NCBI GenBank assembly: GCA_033721095.1
Contig: JAWWBG010000002.1
Coordinates: 1 to 34,127 of the forward strand
Direction of reading: 5' to 3'
Origin: JAWWBG01 sp033721095
Lineage (GTDB): Bacteria; Actinomycetota; Nitriliruptoria; Nitriliruptorales; Nitriliruptoraceae
DNA length: 34,127 nucleotides
Numbering within the stretch: the stretch's first letter is position 1; the number at the start of each line of letters is the position of its first letter. Under the pieces are notes generated by a model that was given only the letters and a program-made list of their open reading frames with translations, searched no databases and was not told where the DNA came from. A program made the translations under genes and the position numbers. Below are positions 23,690 to 30,541 of this stretch, one piece after another.

Positions 23690-23747
23690 CGCCGTCCCCA
23701 TTGAAGGGGCAGTCATCAGCGCGACGGCCACCGGTTCCCAACCCCAC

Positions 23748-24503
23748 ATGAGGCGGCAACGACTCGACCTCCTGCTGGAACTGACGCGCCATGAGGTCAC
23801 GGTCAGCTACAAGGGGAGCGTCCTGGGCCTCGCGTGGTCGCAAGCGGCGGTCGCCATGCAGTTCTTCGTCCTGACGGTTCTGTTCACACGTGTTGTCGAC
23901 CTGGGCATCGAGCACTATCCGGCCTTCCTTCTCATCGGCCTCGTTGCGTGGCAACTCTTCAGCACCGGCATGACCGCTGGGACACAGAGCCTTGTCCAGG
24001 GACGTGACCTTTTTCGAACACCGCGGATCCCGGCTTGGCTGCTCCCCTCGGCGGCGGTCGGCGCAGCGTTGACTCGATTCGTGCTCGCCGTTCCTCTGCT
24101 CGTCGTTGTTCTCGCCATCACGGTTGGGATGCCAACGATGCACGTGGTCGCCATCCCGCTCGTGCTCGCCGTCCAACTCCTGGTCATTGCGGGGCCGGCC
24201 GTGCTTCTGGGTGCGGCGCACGTGCGCTACCGGGATGTGGGCCACCTTGTCGGCGTCGTGCTGGTGCCGCTGTTCTACCTCACACCTGTCTTCTATCCAC
24301 CTGAGCGCGTCCCGGATGGCTTGTCGGTGCTGGTGACGATCAACCCCATGGCTCACGTCATCACCGCGTATCGCGACATCCTGATCGCCGGCCAGTGGCC
24401 CGACGCGGGCCTGGGCGTTGTCGCGCTCGTCCACGCCGCCATCCTGGTTGCCGCACTCTTCATGTTGGAGCGCGCGCGGACGTCGCTGGTGGACCTGCTG
24501 TGA
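23748..24503 (+). CDS. wzm: Polysaccharide ABC exporter permease, Wzm-like (second copy)
   Basis: About 251 residues from ATG 23748. The conserved pre-helix motif is RHEVTVSYKGSVLGLAWS, followed by six hydrophobic segments. VRYRDVGHLVGVVLVPLFYL with TPVFYPPERVP is the signature ABC-2 exporter block. The length is close to canonical Wzm (about 260). The stop overlaps the following wzt start (GTGA). ATG 23748 has no ribosome-binding site. An in-frame ATC at 23715 has GAAGGGG 5 bases upstream and lies 31 bases after TAGCGT, so initiation may really occur there, adding 11 residues. The longer upstream reading frame is a shadow of the sulfotransferase gene. It forms the second complete polysaccharide exporter with the next gene. 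Confidence 0.91.
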   Translation: MRRQRLDLLLELTRHEVTVSYKGSVLGLAWSQAAVAMQFFVLTVLFTRVVDLGIEHYPAFLLIGLVAWQLFSTGMTAGTQSLVQGRDLFRTPRIPAWLLPSAAVGAALTRFVLAVPLLVVVLAITVGMPTMHVVAIPLVLAVQLLVIAGPAVLLGAAHVRYRDVGHLVGVVLVPLFYLTPVFYPPERVPDGLSVLVTINPMAHVITAYRDILIAGQWPDAGLGVVALVHAAILVAALFMLERARTSLVDLL

Positions 24504-25756
24504 CGCAGGCAGTTTCTGTTGGGCATCTCACCAAGTCGTTTCGGCGGGCTCCCCCCATGACGCTGCTCGAGGCAGTCCGAGGAACCCTGCCGGGGCTGAA
24601 CGGTCACCGACGCGAACGTCCACGCACCGTTGCCCTGGAGGACGTGTCGCTCGACGTGGCCCGTGGCGAGGGCCTGGCGATCCTCGGTCCCAACGGGGCC
24701 GGCAAGACGACCCTGCTGCGATTGATTGCCGGCGTGGGCGCGCCCGACGAGGGAAGCATCGTCGTCGACGGTCGCGTCGGGACGCTCCTCGAGCTGGGGC
24801 GTGGCTTTCACCCCGACACGACCGGACGTCGCAGTGCGGCATTGAGTGCGGTCATCGCCGGGCTCACGCGACAGGAGGCTGATCATCGACTCGAGCGAAT
24901 CATCGAGTTCGCCGGGTTGGCGGACGTCGTGGACGACCCCGTCCGAACCTACAGCGCCGGCATGAAGGCGCGGCTGGCCTTCTCGGTCGCTGTGCACGTC
25001 GACGCCGACATCCTGTTGGTGGACGAGGTCCTGGCCGTCGGCGACCTGGCGTTTCGCCAGAGGTGCATCGAACGCGTCCGGGACCTCCGTGCGACAGGCG
25101 CCACGCTCCTTTTCTCCTCGCACGATCTGGACCTTGCATCGGAGATGTGCGAGCGCGCGATCTGGCTGCATTCGGGCCGAATCGTCACGTCGGGTCCGAC
25201 GAACACGATCGTCGGCGAGTACGAGCGCTGGGTCGACGAGAAGATGCGTGAGCAGACGTCCGATGAACTCCCCGGTGCGCCGTCAGGTGGAGGGGCACGA
25301 CTGGTGCCCGGAGAAACTCGTTGGGGAACCGGTCATGCATTGGTGGAACGCGTGGAGCTCATGGACAGGGATGGCGCCCGCGCCGGAACCATTGGCGTCG
25401 GCGATGCCATCAGCGTCGGTTTCCGTGTGCGTCGACAGGACGGGACGGGCAAGCGCGAGGCCCTCAACCTCATCGTCAAGCTGCTCGGAGACCAGGAGTT
25501 CGTGTGCTTCGAGACCACGACACTTCTGGAGCTCGAGCCGGGCGGCCAGGCGGACGTCTCCCTCGAGATCGAGCGACTCGACCTTGCATCGGGGTCGTAC
25601 GGGTTCGACATCGGGCTTTTCAACGAGCAGTGGGACACTGTCCACGACTACCACCACGGGGTCTACCCGCTGCGGGTCGTCGGCCGGAACGCCGGCTCGG
25701 GAGTCGTCGCACCTCCCTCCCGCTGGATTCACGTCGCGGGCGCGGACGGCGCGTGA
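24500..25756 (+). CDS. wzt: Polysaccharide ABC exporter ATP-binding protein, Wzt-like (second copy)
   Basis: 418 residues from GTG 24500. Walker A is GPNGAGKT (63-70), signature YSAGMKARLA (151-160), Walker B ILLVDEVLAVGD (171-182). A roughly 20-residue insertion (TLLEAVRGTLPGLNGHRRER) before the Walker A region is common in this exporter group. The C-terminal domain, from about residue 270 (TGHALVERVELMDRDG) to WIHVAG, is Wzt_C-like and probably binds the polysaccharide. It differs clearly from the C-terminal domain of the first Wzt, so the two exporters may recognise different glycans or chain ends. It is flanked by overlapping wzm and GT2 genes. Confidence 0.93.
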   Translation: MTQAVSVGHLTKSFRRAPPMTLLEAVRGTLPGLNGHRRERPRTVALEDVSLDVARGEGLAILGPNGAGKTTLLRLIAGVGAPDEGSIVVDGRVGTLLELGRGFHPDTTGRRSAALSAVIAGLTRQEADHRLERIIEFAGLADVVDDPVRTYSAGMKARLAFSVAVHVDADILLVDEVLAVGDLAFRQRCIERVRDLRATGATLLFSSHDLDLASEMCERAIWLHSGRIVTSGPTNTIVGEYERWVDEKMREQTSDELPGAPSGGGARLVPGETRWGTGHALVERVELMDRDGARAGTIGVGDAISVGFRVRRQDGTGKREALNLIVKLLGDQEFVCFETTTLLELEPGGQADVSLEIERLDLASGSYGFDIGLFNEQWDTVHDYHHGVYPLRVVGRNAGSGVVAPPSRWIHVAGADGA

Positions 25757-26916
25757 GCACCGCCACGCTCGATGTTGAGCTCATCGGCCTTGACGGCGCA
25801 TTGTGCGTCGCGCCACACGCGGAGGCGCACGTCGTGCTGCGGGTTCTGCAGCAACCGGTCGGCGTGGTCTGGATGTCGCCCGCTGCTGGCGTCATCGAGC
25901 CGGCGCAGCTTTGGGCGATCATTCGCGACGACGAGGAACTCCACCGCCGGGTCCTGGAGAGGGTGGCGTTCGCGCAGCTCGCCCCACCCGAGCACGAGCC
26001 GCATCCCTCCGCGACCTGGTCGGTGGCCGTGTGCACCCGCGATCGCCCGCAGCGCCTGGCTCGCACGTTGGCGTCCCTGGCCGAGCTGCGAGGGAACCCA
26101 GCTTCGGTCGTCGTCGTCGACAACGCGTCCTCGACGGACGAGACGCGTCGCGTTGCTGCCCGCTTCGACGTCGAGTACGTCGAGGAGCCTCGACCCGGCC
26201 TCAATCACGCGCGCCGTCGTGCTGCGACGTCAACCACCAGCGATGTTCTGGTCTACACGGACGATGACGTCCTGGTCGAGCCGGATTGGGGGATCAACCT
26301 GGTTCGTGAGTTCACGGGTCCGCGCGTGGGCGCAGCCACCGGCCTGGTGCTCCCCCACGAGCTGGAAACGGCGGCGCAACGCGCCTTCGAGCTCCGGGGT
26401 GCGCACTCACGGGGATTTCGACGCAGGGACGTCGACTTCAGGACCCGGCCGCCGCGACTGGCAGGCGGGCTCGGCGCTGGTGCGAGCCTTGCCGTTCGTC
26501 GCGAGCTGGTCGAACAACTCGGGCTCTTCGATGCCGCGCTCGACATGGGGAGCCCGGCTCGAACGGGTGGGGACACCTACGCGATCTACCTGGTGATGCG
26601 ATCGGGCCACCGAGTTGTCTACACGCCGGCGGCTGTGGCGTCGCATGTGCACCGACGCACGATGGCGGAGCTGGAGGCGATGGTCGCCAACTACAGCACA
26701 GGCGGCTACACGTGGATGCTCCACGCGCTCATCTCCTGTGGAGACCTGTCTGTCGTGAAGACCGGACTCGACTGGTTCCGTCTGCATCACCTGGGCAGGA
26801 ACTGGCGAGCCAGACCCGGACATCCTGCACCTCCTCCGCGTCGGGTCGCCCTGGCAGAGCTGCGTGGCATTCCGCGAGTCCCAAGCGCTTACCTGCGCAG
26901 CCGGCGAAGCACCTGA
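25753..26916 (+). CDS. GT2 family glycosyltransferase with N-terminal accessory module
   Basis: 387 residues from GTG 25753, overlapping the wzt stop. Residues 1 to about 85 form a small module (LDVELIGLDG, VVLRVLQQPVGVVWM, ELHRRVLERVA). The GT-A domain starts WSVAVCTRDRPQRL (about 89-102), with VVVVDNASSTDETRR and metal-binding YTDDDVLVEPDW (168-179). FDAALDMGSPARTGGDTYAIY carries the base-containing region, and ASHVHRRTMAELEAM follows. A similar N-terminal module is common in actinobacterial GT2 proteins. The next gene has a resembling module at its C-terminus. The enzyme is probably cytoplasmic; its role is addition of one sugar to the chain exported by the adjacent Wzm/Wzt. Confidence 0.88.
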   Translation: MSTATLDVELIGLDGALCVAPHAEAHVVLRVLQQPVGVVWMSPAAGVIEPAQLWAIIRDDEELHRRVLERVAFAQLAPPEHEPHPSATWSVAVCTRDRPQRLARTLASLAELRGNPASVVVVDNASSTDETRRVAARFDVEYVEEPRPGLNHARRRAATSTTSDVLVYTDDDVLVEPDWGINLVREFTGPRVGAATGLVLPHELETAAQRAFELRGAHSRGFRRRDVDFRTRPPRLAGGLGAGASLAVRRELVEQLGLFDAALDMGSPARTGGDTYAIYLVMRSGHRVVYTPAAVASHVHRRTMAELEAMVANYSTGGYTWMLHALISCGDLSVVKTGLDWFRLHHLGRNWRARPGHPAPPPRRVALAELRGIPRVPSAYLRSRRST

Positions 26917-26917
26917 C

Positions 26918-28168
26918 GTGGCCCCGCGCCTGTCGGTTGTCGTCGCGAGTGCAGGGGACGCACAGCGCCTGGATGAGGTCGTCGCACCGCTGATCGACGA
27001 GGTGGCGGGGACCGGCGGCGAGATCGTTGTCGTGGTGTTTGGACGTGGCGGGCGAGATCTGCGGCAGGTCGGCTGGCAACCGCCCGCGACCGCTGCAGTC
27101 CGTGTCGTCGCGGAGTCTGTCGGCGGCATCAACGCCGCGCGAAACAGGGGAGCTCGGGAGGCCTCCGGGGAGGTCCTCCTCTTCCTCGATGACGATGTCG
27201 TCCCCGAACCCGGACTGGTCGCCAGCCACATCCGCGGGCAGGCGCCCAACAAGTTCACCGTTGGCGATCGCCGTGCGCCGTCGCCGACCCGGCGCACAAT
27301 CGCGTCGCGTCGGGACTGGCTCGAAGGCGCAGTTGCGTGGGCCGAGTACCTGGATCATCGCGGACAACACGACACCCCGGCCAGCCTGGGCTTCCGCGAC
27401 GTCACGGGTTGCAACCTGGCGCTTTCCCGGGCCGATTTCCTTGCTCAAGGCGGCTTCGACGAGGCCTTGGCTTCCGGCCTGCGGGGAGGGTGGGAGCTGG
27501 GTCATCGGCTGATGGCGGCCGGGTTCGAGCTGGTGTATGTCCCGGTCGCCCGTGTCTCTCGACGACTGGGCTCGCCGAGCATCAGATCGTTGGTCGCCGG
27601 GGCCAGGGGCGACGGCATGTCCGACGTGGGCATCGCGAGGAGGCATCCCGACCTGGTTCGTGGTCTGCCGATCGCGGAGCCAGTCCGTGGGTGGCGAGGG
27701 CGACTGGGCCGGGCCGTGCTCCGCGCGCCATGGCTCGCCGCGTTGGCCAACGTCATCGCTGTGGCCCAGCTGTTGGCGCGCGTTGCGGGGCTCAGTGACC
27801 TGTCGCGTCGACTCCGCGACGCGATGTTGACCGCGGCGTACTGGGGGGGCGTGCGAGCGGCCCTCGACACCCGGTGGGCGCTGCAGGAGATCATCGCGTG
27901 CGCACCCGCTCCCGAACGCATTCTGGTTGACCTCGAACACGCGCTGCCCGACCGGCTCCCCGTTCCGACGGGCGTGCCCGCCGAGTTGGTGGTCCGGCTG
28001 GACGGCAAGGAGCTGGACAGCGTCGATCTTCCTGCTTGGGCATCCCGCTCGCGAACCGACGTCGCTCGCCGGATCGTCGCGGGATTGGACACCGACGCTC
28101 TCGCGCGCAACGTCGCGGTGCAGCGGTCGCTGCCACTCGACCCCGGAGCGGATGACGAGCATGGCTGA
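26918..28168 (+). CDS. GT2 family glycosyltransferase with C-terminal accessory module
   Basis: 416 residues from GTG 26918, one base after the TGA of the previous GT2; an in-frame GTG at 26864 overlaps that gene and is less likely. The GT-A fold begins RLSVVVASAGDAQRL, with metal site LFLDDDVVPEPGL (88-100). TGCNLALSRADFLAQGGFDEAL precedes GGWELGHRLMAAG, the region of the catalytic base. From about residue 338 to 410 there is an added module (ILVDLEHALPDRLP, AELVVRLDGKELDSVDLPA, DVARRIVAGLDTDALARNVAV) resembling the N-terminal module of the preceding enzyme. It is the last gene of the second exporter operon and converges with the GT2 at 28190. Confidence 0.86.
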   Translation: MAPRLSVVVASAGDAQRLDEVVAPLIDEVAGTGGEIVVVVFGRGGRDLRQVGWQPPATAAVRVVAESVGGINAARNRGAREASGEVLLFLDDDVVPEPGLVASHIRGQAPNKFTVGDRRAPSPTRRTIASRRDWLEGAVAWAEYLDHRGQHDTPASLGFRDVTGCNLALSRADFLAQGGFDEALASGLRGGWELGHRLMAAGFELVYVPVARVSRRLGSPSIRSLVAGARGDGMSDVGIARRHPDLVRGLPIAEPVRGWRGRLGRAVLRAPWLAALANVIAVAQLLARVAGLSDLSRRLRDAMLTAAYWGGVRAALDTRWALQEIIACAPAPERILVDLEHALPDRLPVPTGVPAELVVRLDGKELDSVDLPAWASRSRTDVARRIVAGLDTDALARNVAVQRSLPLDPGADDEHG

Positions 28169-28189
28169 CGGCTTGATGTCACGAAACGC

Positions 28190-29119
28190 CTACCGGCGGA
28201 CGGACGACCACGTTCGGAGCCTTCCGCCAGCGAACTCGAACTGGTGGTGCCGGAGGGCCAGCAACAGGGTCATGACCTGGTTCGCCACGTGGGCACCGAC
28301 ATACCGCAGCCAGGGAAGTGGAGTCGCCGTACCACGGAGCTCGCGCCGGCTCCTCCAGTAGTGCCGCAGCTGGGGTCGGAGGAGCTGCGAGAGGCGGTCT
28401 CCGTCCCGTCGGACACCGCGCCGTCGCAGCTCCGCCCGGCCAGCAAGGATCCGGCGGTTCTTCCTCCACAGCTCGCGCAGGCTGCGACGCGCTGGGTGCG
28501 CGACGACGACGTCCGGCGAGAAGTGGACGGGAATGCCTGCCTGCGCTGCGCGCCAGCCCCATTCCATGTCCCCGCCGCTCTGCAGCGTCGCGTCGAACGG
28601 CCCGACGACGTCCCACTCGGCCCGCCGGACGAGGAGGTTGGCGGTCGCACCGGCGTTCCGGTGTCGGGCGTAGAACTCCTGGGGAAAGCCGTGGCGCTGG
28701 TCGAAGATCTCCACGCCGGACGGGCGGTCGCCGATCGTGACGTTGACTGCCCCAGCGATCACGGTGCCCGGCGCGGCGAGAAGTGCCCGGGCGCCCGCGG
28801 CAAGCCAGCCCGGGCTCGGGATCGTGTCGGAGTCCGTGAAGGCGAGAATGTCGCCGTCGGCCTGGGCCGCCCCAGCATTCCTGGCTGCGTAGGAGCCCCT
28901 GTGATCCACGCGAAGGACGTGTGCGGCAACGCCAGACCGAGGCTTCATCGGAGGGTCGGAACCATCGTCGACGACGATGATCTGCGTCCTGCCGGCGGGG
29001 TGGGTCTGGCGGGCCAACGCGTCCAGGCAGTCATCCAAACCAGCCTGATTGTCACGAACCGGGATGATCACGGAAATCCGCGGCGTCCCACCGGAGGCCG
29101 GTGATTCGTTGTCAGTCAT
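28190..29119 (-). CDS. GT2 family glycosyltransferase
   Basis: 309 residues from ATG 29119. Core motifs: RISVIIPVRDNQAGLDDCL, IIVVDDGSDPP, YAARNAGAAQADGDILAFTD with metal site FTDSDTIPSPGW (about 93-104), and a region GPFDATLQSGGDMEWGWRA that carries the acceptor-side D/E pair. The C-terminal 90 residues are rich in Arg and end in a hydrophobic patch (VANQVMTLLLALRHHQFEFAG). The long reading frame upstream of 29119 has unfavourable composition and lies in the divergent promoter region. This GT2 lacks the GS(V/L)RHR tail seen in three others. Sugar specificity cannot be read from the sequence. Confidence 0.87.
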   Translation of the reverse strand: MTDNESPASGGTPRISVIIPVRDNQAGLDDCLDALARQTHPAGRTQIIVVDDGSDPPMKPRSGVAAHVLRVDHRGSYAARNAGAAQADGDILAFTDSDTIPSPGWLAAGARALLAAPGTVIAGAVNVTIGDRPSGVEIFDQRHGFPQEFYARHRNAGATANLLVRRAEWDVVGPFDATLQSGGDMEWGWRAAQAGIPVHFSPDVVVAHPARRSLRELWRKNRRILAGRAELRRRGVRRDGDRLSQLLRPQLRHYWRSRRELRGTATPLPWLRYVGAHVANQVMTLLLALRHHQFEFAGGRLRTWSSVRR

Positions 29120-29292
29120 GACGGCCGCGATCCCGGCGTAGTCTGGACGCTGTCGGCTCGGACGGTTCGCCTTCAGCCACGGGCCGCGGGAGGCTACAGG
29201 TGGCCCGACTGGCTTGACTCGCCGAGACGTTCTTCCTCGAGTTGGCGGCGCCCGGGACGGGTGAGGTGTCGCGAGAGCGGAGTTTGGACACG

Positions 29293-30525
29293 GTGACCAA
29301 CGACCGGCCACTCGACGTCCTCTACGTTCTCCGGAGCTACCCGGAGCGCTCCCAGACCTTCGTCATCGACGAAATTTCCATGATGCGGGAGCGCGGCTGG
29401 AACGTCGCCGTCGTCCATCTGGAGGAGCCGAAGGATCGGTACACCGACCATCCGGTCGAGGGCCGGCTGATTCCGTTCCCGCAGCCGGGTGCCCCGACGG
29501 CGACGACATCGGTCAGGCGGCTTCGCAAGCTGGGCCGCCTGGCCCGGCTCTGGGCTCGTCGATTCATGCGGCGCCCCGCGAACACCCTCCGGGCGACTCT
29601 TCTGGCCGCCGCGTCCGCGCGCCGGTACGGCATCGCCCACGTGCTGCATGCCCTCGCGATCGCCGACGTTGTTCCCCGGGATGTCCGTCGCGTCCATGCG
29701 CACTTCGCATGGGAGTCGGCAAGCATCGCCCTGCTGGTCGCCGAGCTCCTGGGAGCTCCATTCTCGGTGACGGTGCACGGAAACGACCTGTACGACCAGC
29801 GATTCGACCTTGAGCGAAAGCTTCGCCGAGCCCAGCCGGTCATCACGACGTGCGACTACTTCCGCCGTGAGCTCGCCGCCATCGAGCCGAGCGTTTCGGT
29901 GGCGGTCGTTCCGTTGCCGGTCGACCCGCAACGATTCGAGCGCTCCAGCGCGTGGCGCCACGATCCGTTCACGATCGTCAGCGTCGGAAGATTGGTGGAG
30001 AAGAAGGGGTATGCCGACCTTGTCTCGGCGATGGAGCTGGTCCATCGTGAAGTGCCCGGCGCCAGGTGCATCATTGGCGGCGATGGGCCACTCCGAGAGG
30101 AGCTGGAGGCGCAGGTTGTCGCGCTCGGCCTCGATGACGTGGTGGCCTTCCGCGGTTCGTTGTCGCACGAGTCGGTCCGCGAGCTCATGGAAACGGGCAC
30201 GGTGTTCGCGGCCCCGTTCGTGGTCGCGCGCAATGGTGATCGCGATGCGATGCCGGTCGTCCTCAAGGAGGCGATGTCACTCAGAATGCCGATTGTCTCG
30301 ACGATGGAGGTCGGCGTCCCGGAGCTGGTGGACGACACCATGGGACGGCTGGTTCCGCCGCACGAGCCTGCCGCCTTGGCCGACGCGATCATCGAACTCG
30401 CACGCATGCCGGCTGAGAAGCTTCGAGCCATGGGAGATGCCGGGCGGGATCGGGTCCTTTCGGGCTACACGCCGGCGGTCACCCTTCCCCGAATCGAGCG
30501 GCTCTTCGGTCTCGTTGCCGACTGA
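29293..30525 (+). CDS. GT4 family glycosyltransferase
   Basis: About 410 residues from GTG 29293; TTG 29284 and GTG 29266 are in-frame alternatives. DVLYVLRSYPERSQTFVIDEI is the typical start of a GT4 family common in exopolysaccharide loci (colanic-acid WcaL-like). Then VRRVHAHFAWESASIALLVAELLGAPFSVTVHG includes the HAHFA motif, and IVSVGRLVEKKGYADLVSAM starts the C-terminal half. IIGGDGPLREELEAQV and VVLKEAMSLRMPIVSTMEVGVPELV hold the nucleotide-sugar-binding glutamates. Retaining, cytoplasmic face of the membrane. It diverges from the GT2 at 28190 across a 173-bp gap that shows no other gene. Confidence 0.9.
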   Translation: MTNDRPLDVLYVLRSYPERSQTFVIDEISMMRERGWNVAVVHLEEPKDRYTDHPVEGRLIPFPQPGAPTATTSVRRLRKLGRLARLWARRFMRRPANTLRATLLAAASARRYGIAHVLHALAIADVVPRDVRRVHAHFAWESASIALLVAELLGAPFSVTVHGNDLYDQRFDLERKLRRAQPVITTCDYFRRELAAIEPSVSVAVVPLPVDPQRFERSSAWRHDPFTIVSVGRLVEKKGYADLVSAMELVHREVPGARCIIGGDGPLREELEAQVVALGLDDVVAFRGSLSHESVRELMETGTVFAAPFVVARNGDRDAMPVVLKEAMSLRMPIVSTMEVGVPELVDDTMGRLVPPHEPAALADAIIELARMPAEKLRAMGDAGRDRVLSGYTPAVTLPRIERLFGLVAD

Positions 30526-30541
30526 ACCTGGACACCCGCCG

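Noticed and set aside
26729..28162. 477-codon minus-strand frame opposite the GT2 gene at 26918
   Set aside because: No domain is recognisable and the plus-strand frame has complete GT2 motifs.
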